DNA of 64,000 bases from Joostella atrarenae (GTDB lineage: Bacteria; Bacteroidota; Bacteroidia; Flavobacteriales; Flavobacteriaceae), in contig NZ_JAETXX010000013.1 in assembly GCF_021764745.1 (NCBI RefSeq), positions 1 through 64,000 of the forward strand, given 5' to 3'. Every line of letters starts with the position of its first letter. Position 1 is the stretch's first letter. The notes under the pieces are model-generated. The model did no database searches and was not told where the DNA came from. It saw only the letters and a list, made by a program, of their open reading frames with translations. Shown piece by piece: positions 35,396 through 44,960 of the stretch. The position numbers were made by a program, and so were the translations under genes.

Positions 35396-37846
35396 TTAGT
35401 TTTCAGTCTTATCGATATATCTTAACTTAAAGGCGTCTGGGTTTACAGCTTCAAGTGATTTTTTATAATAGAAATCGATCATTTGAAGCTCTAAATATAC
35501 TTTAATTTTCTCTAAATCATTACTTTCTGCAAATATTTCATAGGATTTATTCGATGTTTTTTGTTTGAATTCGTTTAATAACTCGTCTGGATAGACTACA
35601 TCATTCATAGAATTATAACTATACAGAGCTACTTCCATCCATCTATGTCCTACCATTTTTTGCTGACGCGCTACTAATTCTTTTTCTTGTAATTGATAAT
35701 CCTCAAGCATTTCCTTTTCTGATGCTGATAAATTAGCAAGGTCTTTCCCTTTTAACGGATGCTCATCCAACTCCACCTTCAGTCCAACAAAACGTTTTTC
35801 TAACTGATAATCTATACGACGCATATCCCGCTTTAACTGATTGATTACGTTAAACAATAATTGATCGTATATCTGTAAAAAATCGCCATAACCATACAAT
35901 TCTTCTAAGAAATTAATAGCATGCTCTTTATAAGGACTAGCCTCTTCTTGCTCTTGAATAGTTGCAAATAAGACATTTAAGTTTCCAGATTGGGAAATAG
36001 GAATATTTGCAAACTGATCGCTGTTTTTAACATTACTTATCTGCTCTGTAACTTCTGTTAATGTACCATCATAGGTTACATCTCTATATCTAAAACGTAC
36101 TGTGGGCTCACTATAAAGAGGATCCCTTTTTGTGCGATTAAGTTTAATTTTAAAATTATCAAAAGTATAAGAATAGGTGAGCGTCGCCGTAAAATCGTTT
36201 ACGCTATTGGCTACACTATTTCTAAATAATGACAAGAAGTTTAAACTGAAATTATGCTTTTCCATATACACATAACTTCCTCCTAGTCTAAAATTATACA
36301 CACTCCCCTGGCGATCTCCATTACTATAAGATGCATTATAGGAGCTTGAAAAATTAGTTCTCAGTTTTTTATCAAAAAATAATTTCCCCACAGAAAGCGT
36401 AGGCCCCCAAGTTAAAGATTTATCTTGTCCAACGGTGTTATATGATGCATTTCCAGCCAATGTAACATTCATTGCTAACGGAATATAGCCCACAGTATAT
36501 CCTGCTGCACCATTATAAAATGAATTCTCCCCTCCTTCTACTACAGTTCCTCCCTGCTGATTAACTGCATTTTGATATACCATATTCAGGCTAATAGTTT
36601 TATTTTTTTCTTCTGATGCCAATAAGTTGTAATTAGCACCAAGATTGGCATTTTGAGAAACTTGACGATAGTTTAACGTATCGAGGTTTTGAAATTGATC
36701 CACTTGATTTATATAATCAAACTGATCTCTAATATTTGTATAAGACTGAAAATTAGAATAAGAACCATTTAATGATAATTTATCTGAATGGGTATATCCT
36801 AAATTCACGGATCCTACTATACGTTGCATTTCCGAACTTTTCTGCTTGTCTAAATTATCTCGTTGGAAGCCAGTATTAACAGCTACGCTTAATTTATCAT
36901 TGAAAACTGTCTGACTCACATTTAAAGTGATATTCTCTAAATCATTATTAAAATAATAAGCACCTAAGGTTTTATAATCTGGGTCAATCCGTTCATATCC
37001 AACACCCACAGAACCATTTCCTGCTGGGTAATCGAAACTTGCATTTAAAGCAGAATAATATTCTGTACTTATGTTTTCATCCAGAAGAAAAGACAACATT
37101 CCTTTCTCTCCTCTTTCATCCGTTAGGCGAGAATCTTCAGTGACTCCAGAAATAGCATATTCTACTCTTAATTGCCCACGATCAAATAGATTGATGTTTG
37201 TCTCAGCGCTTATAACAGTATTCTCTTTAGGCGCCAATTCTAACTCAGACGGGTAAGGGATACGCAAAGAATTCTCATCGTCTTTAGCATGAAAATAAAT
37301 AAGCCCTAAGCTAATTTTTTCAAATTCATAAGAAGCTTTTGCTCCATACCCCATACGTTTATAAGCTACAATACCACCCTCTTCATTTGGGTTGTATTCG
37401 GTAGCCTTTAAAAAGCGACCGTACATAGCACTAACCTTAAAGGGCTTATCTGGAGGTGTTAATTCTACTCCCCCTCCAGTAAATTGATGTCCACTAAGGG
37501 TATAAGGTGAAAAAGTCATGGACACATCACCAATATGTGCTGTAATCCATTTATAAGAAGGATGTAAACTTAACCTATTGAATTTAAAAGGGTTTGCAAA
37601 ATCAAAATCTTGGTTAGAATAGGTAAATGATAGTGGGATGTTATACAACCCTGCAATATTAAAATTCAAATTTCCATTTAAATAATATGTAAATGGCTGT
37701 CTATTGGAAGACCCAGAGTAGTAAACCGCATTAGCAGAAATCCCTCCATTATAACGCACCAACTTGGCTTTACCAACTTGGTCTAAGTTAAAGCTTTGTC
37801 CGTAGCAAAAACTCGATAACAGTAAGAATATTACGATTAATCTCAA
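35396..37846 (-). CDS. Outer-membrane beta-barrel with helical C-terminal domain
   Basis: 816 residues, signal peptide ending CYGQ (17). Residues 25-590 show repeated amphipathic beta strands with aromatic girdles (NLNFNIAGLYNIPLSFTYSNQDF, LSVAVNTGFQRD, AVNTGF and YTVGYIPLAMNVTLAGN), typical of a large outer-membrane barrel. About 640-816 is different: charged and helical (LFNVINQLKRDMRRIDYQLEKR, EKEMLEDYQLQEKELVARQQK). The protein does not end in an aromatic residue. It is the first gene of the cluster, 8 bp before the 1913-aa gene, so a translocation or anchoring role for that product is attractive but unproven. Confidence 0.8.
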   Translation of the reverse strand: MRLIVIFLLLSSFCYGQSFNLDQVGKAKLVRYNGGISANAVYYSGSSNRQPFTYYLNGNLNFNIAGLYNIPLSFTYSNQDFDFANPFKFNRLSLHPSYKWITAHIGDVSMTFSPYTLSGHQFTGGGVELTPPDKPFKVSAMYGRFLKATEYNPNEEGGIVAYKRMGYGAKASYEFEKISLGLIYFHAKDDENSLRIPYPSELELAPKENTVISAETNINLFDRGQLRVEYAISGVTEDSRLTDERGEKGMLSFLLDENISTEYYSALNASFDYPAGNGSVGVGYERIDPDYKTLGAYYFNNDLENITLNVSQTVFNDKLSVAVNTGFQRDNLDKQKSSEMQRIVGSVNLGYTHSDKLSLNGSYSNFQSYTNIRDQFDYINQVDQFQNLDTLNYRQVSQNANLGANYNLLASEEKNKTISLNMVYQNAVNQQGGTVVEGGENSFYNGAAGYTVGYIPLAMNVTLAGNASYNTVGQDKSLTWGPTLSVGKLFFDKKLRTNFSSSYNASYSNGDRQGSVYNFRLGGSYVYMEKHNFSLNFLSLFRNSVANSVNDFTATLTYSYTFDNFKIKLNRTKRDPLYSEPTVRFRYRDVTYDGTLTEVTEQISNVKNSDQFANIPISQSGNLNVLFATIQEQEEASPYKEHAINFLEELYGYGDFLQIYDQLLFNVINQLKRDMRRIDYQLEKRFVGLKVELDEHPLKGKDLANLSASEKEMLEDYQLQEKELVARQQKMVGHRWMEVALYSYNSMNDVVYPDELLNEFKQKTSNKSYEIFAESNDLEKIKVYLELQMIDFYYKKSLEAVNPDAFKLRYIDKTEN

Positions 37847-38241
37847 TGGATTTTTAATATTTTAGGGCATGTAAATATAAAAAATCCTATTAATTATTTG
37901 TTAATAACGATACTTTTTTTCTACAAATTACAAATACATAACAAAAGCCTTTGATATGATTATAATCTACAACCTTGAAAAACTACAAAATTTGTACTTT
38001 ATAACACTTTATTTGCTATACAATGAGCTGATTTTATCAATTAAGTTAAAAAACCGTTTGCCTGTTTTCTAAATGATTTTTCAATTAGACTTGTTTTATC
38101 AGAAACTTAAGGAGACTCGGAGAAAGAATAAAAGCCTATAATCTAATTTTGATTTGGATTTATAATAGATTTATTGTGTTTATCATGAAAGATTTCACTT
38201 TCCAAGCTTTTATTACCATTAACGAATAAAGGCTTTTTTTT
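37847..38241. other. Upstream region of the surface cluster
   Basis: No gene and no TAnnTTTG element with the right orientation before 37846 was found. There is a small palindrome TACAAAATTTGTA (37984-37996) about 140 bp before the barrel gene, a possible operator. Arms AAAAGCC (near 38133) and GGCTTTTT (near 38231-38238) followed by a T run could form a long, weak plus-strand hairpin. Confidence 0.4.
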
Positions 38242-38328
38242 TTAAGTTCCTGCTACTGAAAAAGCATTAGAGTACAGTAAAATACTACATAAAATGGAAA
38301 CAAGCATTGCTAAGTATACTCTCTTCAT
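38242..38328 (-). CDS. Possible 28-residue exported peptide
   Basis: Too short for usual gene calling: MKRVYLAMLVSILC then SILLYSNAFSVAGT, which is basic, then hydrophobic, ending in a signal-peptidase-like AFS-VAG site. It could be a secreted micropeptide, the stub of a decayed exported gene, or chance. It lies 42 bp downstream of the 193-aa membrane gene on the same strand, and is followed directly by an A10 run. Confidence 0.3.
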   Translation of the reverse strand: MKRVYLAMLVSILCSILLYSNAFSVAGT

Positions 38329-38370
38329 TTGATAACTTTATTATTTTCTTATAAAAGAAGAATGCCATAA

Positions 38371-38952
38371 TTAACTTTTAAAAAGCTTAATTAATCTTTT
38401 TATCATAAAAAAAGAAAAAATCCAAAAAGTAGTCCCAAAAAGTACTATTCCTCCAAAGCGTAGCCAACCATTCCTAATGAATTTTCTCATTTCATGTTCA
38501 TTCCCAATTAAAGGAGTATTATTAATTTTCAGATATAGTATTTCACTACTATAAACATCTGTATATCTTGATTTAGAGGTGTGGATAAATGAGTAACATT
38601 TATAATTTTTTAAATCAGGCTCTTTTAAGCTAAATTTGAATTGCTCGTTTGAATATAAATCGGTTTTAAATATTTCATTAAATTTTTCTTGTTGTTCTGT
38701 TTCATTTTCTATATGATAAGAATCTCTAAAAGAAGGCGTTTCGAATATTAAATAACTTATCCTAAACCCATTCATTTGCTGCGTGCTATATGTCAGTTCT
38801 GTTAGGCTTTCAGGTTGATTAATAGCTCGTTCCTTAGCTTTATTCTCGTTATACACTTTTATACCCGCACTGAAAGGAATAATTAGCGACCCAACAAAGA
38901 AAATTGAGCTTATTATCACTCGTATTACTATGTATAATACTCTATCTTTCAT
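38371..38952 (-). CDS. Unrecognised two-helix membrane protein (193 aa)
   Basis: Helices at about 6-28 and 165-188 flank a soluble part of about 135 residues (with YSFIHTSKSRYTDVYSS and EILYLKINNTPLIGNEHEMRKF). Layout resembles the 169-aa protein on the other side of the surface cluster, but no clear sequence match was seen by eye. Its ATG overlaps the stop of the 86-aa gene in an ATGA arrangement, so the two are translationally coupled. Function unknown. Confidence 0.6.
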   Translation of the reverse strand: MKDRVLYIVIRVIISSIFFVGSLIIPFSAGIKVYNENKAKERAINQPESLTELTYSTQQMNGFRISYLIFETPSFRDSYHIENETEQQEKFNEIFKTDLYSNEQFKFSLKEPDLKNYKCYSFIHTSKSRYTDVYSSEILYLKINNTPLIGNEHEMRKFIRNGWLRFGGIVLFGTTFWIFSFFMIKRLIKLFKS

Positions 38953-39209
38953 TTTTTCTTGAACATCTTATAAAAAGCAATAATTATTATCATCAAAAAG
39001 AAACCTCTACCAAGAATATAACCTATAGTCGTTCTATTTAAGTTATACATTATTACTTTAAAAGTTTTACTTTTTATACTCCCTTTATTAACTTCTTCAA
39101 AAGTTGAAAAATCATCATAGTTTATAAAACCTGAAAGCATTAATAAAATAATTATTATGTTTCCAGTATTTTTAGCTAAAAAATCTTTTAATTTATTCAT
39201 TCTAGACAT
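38949..39209 (-). CDS. Small membrane protein, duplicated copy B (86 aa)
   Basis: 86 residues with two hydrophobic helices (about 16-32 and 61-80) separated by NYDDFSTFEEVNKGSIKSKTF, ending FYKMFKKK. It is a clear paralogue of the 39609-39869 gene (about three quarters of residues identical by eye). It overlaps the 193-aa gene by four bases. The DNA upstream of it also duplicates DNA upstream of the other copy. Function unknown. Confidence 0.65.
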   Translation of the reverse strand: MSRMNKLKDFLAKNTGNIIIILLMLSGFINYDDFSTFEEVNKGSIKSKTFKVIMYNLNRTTIGYILGRGFFLMIIIIAFYKMFKKK

Positions 39210-39415
39210 TACTATACATGATAATAAACAGTTACTTCAGGTCATATTTTTAGCAAGACCTGAGTTATAGATGTATTTTTGTGTTATTTTAAAACTAGTA
39301 GTTTAATCCTACTTTTATTACGGTCACTAAAATCACGATGTTCCTTTTTATAAAACTCGCTTTCAGGTAGATTTTAAAAAATTGATATGTGAGTTCCCTC
39401 TACTACCACGAGATT
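39210..39415 (-). pseudogene. Duplicated 3' fragment of the UXS-type decarboxylase gene
   Basis: From about 39210 the sequence follows the region 39870-40070 closely. It includes a decayed copy of the last ~30 codons of the decarboxylase gene (CATCGTGATTTTAGTGACCG versus CATCGCGATTTTAGTGACCG). The copy is frameshifted by small indels and encodes nothing. Similarity fades around 39400-39415, where a transposase-like remnant begins. Confidence 0.75.
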
Positions 39416-39600
39416 GTATCGTATGACAATGCTTAACGTTTGAACTTCCATTGGTTACTTTCTTAAAATAAGTCAGCAATAATTCAGGCTTTTTCTCCTT
39501 AATATCCCTAAAAACTAAATGTAAATGATTAGCCATGATGCACTAGTCAACTATCTCCATAATTATTTCTTCAATACTCCTAGCCTTCTGTGCCGTCGTT
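39415..39600 (-). pseudogene. Remnant of a Y1 (RAYT / IS200-like) transposase
   Basis: On the minus strand, reading from 39548, the translation is D-stop-CIMANHLHLVFRDIKEKKPE then LLLTYFKKVTNGSS. This matches the (Y)CIMPNHxHLxF core of REP-associated tyrosine transposases, with the HxH metal-binding pair intact. An in-frame TAG (39543-39545) sits one codon before the Cys. Both ends are missing: the downstream side runs into the duplicated decarboxylase fragment, and the upstream side ends at the stop of the 86-aa copy A gene. Confidence 0.7.
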
Positions 39601-39608
39601 TTGGTAGT

Positions 39609-39869
39609 TCATTTTTTCTTGAACATCTTATAAAAACCAATTAATGCTACCATCAAAAAGGAACCTCTACCAAGAATATAACCTATAGTTGTTTTATTTA
39701 AGTTATACATTATTACTTTTGCCGTTCTATACTTTAAACTCCCTTTGTTAACTTCTTCAAAAGTTGAAATATCATCGTAATTAACAAAAACTGAAAGCAT
39801 TAATAAGATAATTATCATTTTTCCATTATTTTTAGCTAAAAACTCTTTTATTTTATTCATTTTAGACAT
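39609..39869 (-). CDS. Small membrane protein, copy A (86 aa)
   Basis: Paralogue of the 38949-39209 gene with the same two-helix plan (MSKMNKIKEFLAKNNGK, then NYDDISTFEEVNKGSLK, then FYKMFKKK). As in copy B an ATG overlaps its stop codon region, but here that frame opens for only ten codons before a stop, inside the transposase remnant. Copy A thus seems to have lost the partner gene that copy B retains. It lies 96 bp downstream of the decarboxylase gene. Confidence 0.65.
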   Translation of the reverse strand: MSKMNKIKEFLAKNNGKMIIILLMLSVFVNYDDISTFEEVNKGSLKYRTAKVIMYNLNKTTIGYILGRGSFLMVALIGFYKMFKKK

Positions 39870-39965
39870 TACTATACATGATAATAAACAATTACATCAG
39901 GTGATATTTTTAGTAGACCTAAGTTATAGATGTATTATTGTATTTTTAAAACTAGTAATTTAATC

Positions 39966-40952
39966 CTACTTTTTATTACGGTCACTAAAATCGCGATGTT
40001 CTTTTTTATAAAGCTCGCTTTCTGGTAGATTTTTAAAATATTGATAGGTGCGTTCCATCCCCTCTTGACGAGATATTTTAGGCTCCCATTTTAATATCTC
40101 TCGCGCTTTTGTAATATCTGGTCTTCTCTGTGATGGATCGTCTTTTGGAAGTGGTTTATATACAATTTTCTGATTTGTTCCTGTGAGTTTTACAATTTCT
40201 TCAGCAAAATCTTTAATAGAAATCTCTGTAGGGTTACCAATATTTACAGGCTCATGGTAATCGCTCATCAAAAGGCGGTAGATTCCCTCTATCTCATCAT
40301 CAACATAACAGAAAGATCGTGTCTGACTCCCATCGCCAAAAATAGTAAGGTCTTCGCCACGTAGCGCCTGACCAATAAAAGCTGGAATTACACGACCGTC
40401 GTTGAGACGCATTTTAGGTCCATATGTATTAAATATTCTTGCTATGCGGGTATCTACGCCATGAAAACGATGATATGCCATTGTAATAGACTCCATAAAG
40501 CGCTTAGCTTCATCGTAAACTCCACGCGGCCCAACAGGACTCACGTTTCCATAGTATTCTTCGGTTTGCGGATGCACCAAAGGATCTCCATATACTTCAG
40601 AAGTAGAAGCAACTAAAATTCGTGCGTTCTTATCTTTGGCAAGTCCCAAAAGGTTATGGGTTCCTAAAGCTCCTACTTTTAATGTTTGGATCGGTATTTT
40701 TAAATAATCGATTGGACTAGCTGGAGATGCAAAATGTAATATATAATCCAACTCTCCAGAAATATCAATGTATTTTGTAACATCGTGGTGAATGAATTCA
40801 AAATTCTCACTACTTCGCAAATGTTCAATATTCCTGAGGTCGCCAGTTATAAGATTATCCATTCCTATTACGTACATCCCTTCATTCATAAACCTATCAC
40901 AAAGGTGAGATCCTAAAAACCCTGCCGCTCCTGTTATTAAAATACGCTTCAT
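39966..40952 (-). CDS. UDP-glucuronate decarboxylase (UXS type), NAD-dependent
   Basis: 328 residues from ATG 40952 (a TTG at 40964 would add four residues but puts MKRILITG out of place). The Rossmann motif is [15 protein letters not shown], the active-site pair is Y-x3-K in YDEAKRF (near 147), and the [20 protein letters not shown] and [10 protein letters not shown] segments place it in the UXS/NAD-epimerase branch that makes UDP-xylose from UDP-glucuronate for surface polysaccharides. Related dTDP-glucose dehydratase-like enzymes cannot be excluded. Its 3' end is duplicated about 600 bp downstream. Confidence 0.88.
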   Translation of the reverse strand: MKRILITGAAGFLGSHLCDRFMNEGMYVIGMDNLITGDLRNIEHLRSSENFEFIHHDVTKYIDISGELDYILHFASPASPIDYLKIPIQTLKVGALGTHNLLGLAKDKNARILVASTSEVYGDPLVHPQTEEYYGNVSPVGPRGVYDEAKRFMESITMAYHRFHGVDTRIARIFNTYGPKMRLNDGRVIPAFIGQALRGEDLTIFGDGSQTRSFCYVDDEIEGIYRLLMSDYHEPVNIGNPTEISIKDFAEEIVKLTGTNQKIVYKPLPKDDPSQRRPDITKAREILKWEPKISRQEGMERTYQYFKNLPESELYKKEHRDFSDRNKK

Positions 40953-41090
40953 TTCCAATATCAATTCTATTTGGGAACGAAGATAATTATAAAAACTGGG
41001 TTTTTATATGTAGATACTGTTCTTCATAATTAGAACTATTGAATCTCTATTTTAATGGTCTCCAAAACGATATATCGATTCACAAAAACA

Positions 41091-41127
41091 AAAAACTTGG
41101 TCTACTTTTCAATAAGACCAAGTTTTT
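41091..41127 (-). terminator. Intrinsic terminator after icmF
   Basis: AAAAACTTGGTCT (41091-41103) pairs perfectly with AGACCAAGTTTTT (41115-41127); on the minus strand this gives a GC-containing stem with a T run, about 65 bp after the icmF stop. The form is symmetrical and could work in both directions. Confidence 0.85.
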
Positions 41128-41191
41128 TATTTCTTGTTATAATTAAGTGTAAAGCGCTAAAATAAATTAATAGGACTCTTCTAATAGCTTT

Positions 41192-44100
41192 CTACATATT
41201 CCTTCTGTACTGCCCACCTACTTCGAATAAAGCTTGCGTAATTTGCCCTAGAGAACAAACTTTTGTAGCTTCCATCAAAGCTTCAAATACATTTTTATTA
41301 TGAATTGCAGCCTGTTGAACCTCTCCAATAGCTGTCGTAGATTCTTTAGCATAAACTTTATGGAGCTTTTCTAATGTGCTTATTTGTAATTGTTTTTCCG
41401 TTTCGGTAGCGCGGATTACTTCCGAAGGAATAACAGTTGGAGACCCTTTACTACTTAAAAAAGTGTTCACTCCAATAATTGGATATTCCCCCGTATGCTT
41501 TAAAGTTTCATAATATAAGCTTTCTTCTTGTATTTTTGAACGCTGATACATGGTTTCCATAGCTCCTAAAACACCTCCACGCTCGGTAATTCGATCAAAT
41601 TCCTTTAATACTGCTTCTTCTACCAAGTCTGTAAGCTCTTCTATAATAAAACTTCCTTGAATAGGATTTTCATTCTTAGCTAACCCTAATTCTTTATTTA
41701 TAATAAGTTGAATGGCCATTGCACGACGTACAGAATCTTCTGTTGGCGTTGTTATCGCCTCATCATAAGCGTTTGTATGTAATGAATTACAGTTATCGTA
41801 AATAGCGTATAAAGCTTGAAGTGTAGTTCGGATATCGTTAAAATCAATCTCCTGCGCATGTAACGATCTTCCTGATGTTTGAATATGGTATTTTAACATC
41901 TGAGAACGTGCATCTGCACCATACTTTTCTTTTAAAGCTTTTGCCCATATTTTTCGTGCCACACGACCTATCACAGCATATTCTGGATCTACTCCATTAG
42001 AGAAAAAGAAAGATAAATTCGGTCCAAATTTATTGATATCCATTCCTCTACTTAAATAATACTCTACATAGGTAAATCCATTTGCCAAAGTAAATGCCAA
42101 TTGGGTAATTGGATTTGCTCCAGCTTCTGCAATATGATAACCAGAAATTGAAACCGAGTAGAAATTACGAACGCCATTCTCAATAAAATACTCTTGCACA
42201 TCTCCCATAAGTCGCAATGCAAACTCAGTAGAGAAAATACAGGTATTTTGCGCCTGATCTTCTTTTAATATATCTGCTTGCACTGTTCCACGAACCTGCG
42301 CAATAGTTCTTTCTTTTATCTCCTTATATACTTCTATTGGTAGTACCATATCTCCGGTAACTCCCAAAAGCATTAATCCTAATCCGTCGTTACCCTCTGG
42401 AAGCCCTTCCTCTTGTGCTCCTTCAGAACGAGAGAAACTATTGTATTTAGGACGTTCGCTATTTTTCTGCTGATAAATAGCATCTATTTTAGCATTTACT
42501 TCCTCTTCTAAGTCATTTTCTTTGATATAGATTTCACACTGCTGATCGATTGCCGCATTCATGAAAAATCCTAATAACATCGGCGCTGGACCGTTAATAG
42601 TCATACTCACAGAAGTCATAGCATCTGCTAAATTGAAACCTGAATATAACTTCTTAGCATCATCTAAACAGCAAATTGAAACTCCCGCATTTCCTATTTT
42701 ACCGTATATATCTGGACGGTGATCTGGATCATTTCCGTAGAGAGTAACGGAGTCAAAAGCAGTTGACAAACGTTTTGCTGGCATTCCTAAACTCACATAA
42801 TGGAAACGCCTGTTTGTACGCTCTGGACCTCCTTCTCCTGCAAACATTCTTGTAGGATCTTCACCTGTTCTTTTAAAAGGATACAGTCCTGAAGCATATG
42901 GGAATTCTCCTGGCACATTTTCTTGCAATACCCATCTTAAAACATCTCCCCATGCTTTATACTTAGGCAATGCAACTTTTGGAATTTGAGAGTGTGATAA
43001 TGACTCCGTATGCGTTGCTATATTTATTTCTTTATTCCTAACCTTAAAAGTGTAAAGTGGCTCTTTATATTTTGCTACTTTCTCATCCCAATTTAAAATT
43101 GTTTCCCAATGGTGAGGATCTAAATTCAGTTTTACACGATCGAATTCCCCAACCAATAATTTTATAAAGTCTTGATTTTCTACTTCATCTAAATTAAGAG
43201 ACTCCATATCTACACCATACTTAGACAAAGAAAGGTCAGCGTCTGCTACACTACACAAGGTTTGGTAAATTCCATAAAGCTTTTGAGCGACCGCTACTTG
43301 TTCATCAACCTTTTTATCGTAAGCGCGATTACTTTCTGCAATTTCCGATAAATAGCGTGTTCTATTTGGTGGAATTACAAATACTTTCTCACTCATTTCC
43401 GAAGAAATTACAAACTCCGATTTTAAGTTAGAACTCGTCTTATCTTCAATCAATTTCATGATTTCCTTGTAGAGTGTATTCATACCAGGATCATTAAACT
43501 GTGCAGCAATGGTTCCAAAAACAGGAAGTTCATCCGCTTTTGCTTCCCACATCCCATGATTACGTTGGTATTGTTTTTTTACATCTCTAAGCGCATCTAA
43601 TGCTCCTCGCTTATCAAATTTATTGATCGCTACCAAATCGGCAAAATCAAGCATATCAATTTTTTCTAATTGGGTAGCTGCTCCAAATTCTGGTGTCATT
43701 ACATATAGAGATACATCTGAATGGTCTAGAATTTCTGTATCACTCTGTCCGATTCCTGAAGTTTCAAGAATTATTAAATCATAATTTGCAGCTTTTAAAA
43801 CTTCTACTGCCTCTGCAACATGCTTAGAAAGTGCTAAATTAGACTGACGGGTAGCTAGGCTACGCATATAAACGCGCGAATTATTAATGGCATTCATACG
43901 AATACGATCCCCTAATAACGCACCTCCCGTTTTTCTTTTTGAAGGATCCACAGAAATAATTCCAATAGTTTTGTCTTCAAAATCGTTTAGAAAACGACGT
44001 ACCACCTCATCTACCAAACTACTTTTTCCTGAACCTCCAGTTCCAGTAATTCCTAATACAGGAACCTTACTCTTGGAAGTGTCTATACTATTAAATAACC

Positions 44101-44653
44101 TTAAAAATTCTTCGTGGTTATTCTCTGCAAGTGTAATAAGCCTTGCTATTGTATTTATATGTTTCTCTTCGAGTTCTTTTTTTACATCTACTTCAGAAGG
44201 CAAACCATCAATTGCATAATCAGAATTCTGTACCAAATGATCAATCATTCCTTGCAGTCCTAATTCTCTACCATCATCTGGCGAATATATTTTGGACACT
44301 CCATAATCTATTAGTTCTTTTATTTCCTCTGGAAGGATCACACCACCTCCACCACCAAAGATTTTGATATTGGAAGCACCTCGTTCGACTAATAAATCGT
44401 GCATATATTTAAAATACTCATTGTGCCCTCCTTGGTATGAAGTAAGCGCAATAGCATTTGCATCTTCTTGAATAGCTGTATTTACCACTTCTTCCACACT
44501 TCGATCGTGTCCCAAATGGATTACCTCAACTCCAGTAGCCTGAATAATTCTACGCATAATATTTATGGTAGCATCATGCCCATCAAAGAGCGAAGCTGCA
44601 GTTACTATTCTTATTTTATTCTTAGGTTTATATTGGTTTGTTTGCTTCATCAT
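41192..44653 (-). CDS. icmF: Fused isobutyryl-CoA mutase (IcmF)
   Basis: 1153 residues in the IcmF order: a B12-binding domain first ([21 protein letters not shown], with the DGHD base-off His motif), then a MeaB-like G-protein chaperone (P-loop [28 protein letters not shown]), then the large mutase barrel ([24 protein letters not shown]). It interconverts isobutyryl-CoA and n-butyryl-CoA with adenosylcobalamin; some members use pivalyl- or isovaleryl-CoA. This fusion differs from the two-subunit methylmalonyl-CoA mutase. It may serve branched-chain amino acid or fatty acid breakdown. MMKQ leaves two candidate ATGs (44653 or 44650). Confidence 0.96.
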   Translation of the reverse strand: MMKQTNQYKPKNKIRIVTAASLFDGHDATINIMRRIIQATGVEVIHLGHDRSVEEVVNTAIQEDANAIALTSYQGGHNEYFKYMHDLLVERGASNIKIFGGGGGVILPEEIKELIDYGVSKIYSPDDGRELGLQGMIDHLVQNSDYAIDGLPSEVDVKKELEEKHINTIARLITLAENNHEEFLRLFNSIDTSKSKVPVLGITGTGGSGKSSLVDEVVRRFLNDFEDKTIGIISVDPSKRKTGGALLGDRIRMNAINNSRVYMRSLATRQSNLALSKHVAEAVEVLKAANYDLIILETSGIGQSDTEILDHSDVSLYVMTPEFGAATQLEKIDMLDFADLVAINKFDKRGALDALRDVKKQYQRNHGMWEAKADELPVFGTIAAQFNDPGMNTLYKEIMKLIEDKTSSNLKSEFVISSEMSEKVFVIPPNRTRYLSEIAESNRAYDKKVDEQVAVAQKLYGIYQTLCSVADADLSLSKYGVDMESLNLDEVENQDFIKLLVGEFDRVKLNLDPHHWETILNWDEKVAKYKEPLYTFKVRNKEINIATHTESLSHSQIPKVALPKYKAWGDVLRWVLQENVPGEFPYASGLYPFKRTGEDPTRMFAGEGGPERTNRRFHYVSLGMPAKRLSTAFDSVTLYGNDPDHRPDIYGKIGNAGVSICCLDDAKKLYSGFNLADAMTSVSMTINGPAPMLLGFFMNAAIDQQCEIYIKENDLEEEVNAKIDAIYQQKNSERPKYNSFSRSEGAQEEGLPEGNDGLGLMLLGVTGDMVLPIEVYKEIKERTIAQVRGTVQADILKEDQAQNTCIFSTEFALRLMGDVQEYFIENGVRNFYSVSISGYHIAEAGANPITQLAFTLANGFTYVEYYLSRGMDINKFGPNLSFFFSNGVDPEYAVIGRVARKIWAKALKEKYGADARSQMLKYHIQTSGRSLHAQEIDFNDIRTTLQALYAIYDNCNSLHTNAYDEAITTPTEDSVRRAMAIQLIINKELGLAKNENPIQGSFIIEELTDLVEEAVLKEFDRITERGGVLGAMETMYQRSKIQEESLYYETLKHTGEYPIIGVNTFLSSKGSPTVIPSEVIRATETEKQLQISTLEKLHKVYAKESTTAIGEVQQAAIHNKNVFEALMEATKVCSLGQITQALFEVGGQYRRNM

Positions 44654-44960
44654 TAATAAGATGTGTTATTTATGTCTGCAATTTACAGAATTTGCATAAA
44701 AAAGGAGCTTATTTTAAGAATAAGTTAATCCACAATCCAGAACAAATTCCTAGCGATTAATTTAGCCATATTTTTATTTCTAAAAGATCTAAATGCATAA
44801 AAACTAGCGAAATAAATTAATAACGTGATAACTGACCAATTGAACGTTATTATTTTTGATTTGTAATAATCTTAATTTATTTTCACTAAGAAATTATGAA
44901 CAAGCATTAATCAACAGTAAAAAGAATTATTTTTTACTTTTTTATCATACCACCAAAACT
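44654..44960. other. Divergent region icmF / purU
   Basis: Holds TATTTTTG at 44851-44858 (plus strand), a possible -7 element for purU with a leader near 95 nt. It is directly preceded by an inverted repeat AATAACG (44819-44825) and CGTTATT (44845-44851). No cobalamin riboswitch core was recognised before icmF. No gene seen; the open frame from 44856 into purU is just an in-frame extension. Confidence 0.45.

Noticed and set aside
39300-39608. Intact insertion sequence
   Set aside because: The transposase core is short, has a stop codon and no recognisable element ends; it is only a remnant.
44856-44960. 35-codon extension of PurU
   Set aside because: The family begins at the ACT domain (MAKITILIHC); the added residues look like translated intergenic DNA.
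44654-44960. Cobalamin riboswitch upstream of icmF
   Set aside because: No B12-box-like core or the expected multi-stem arrangement could be found by eye.
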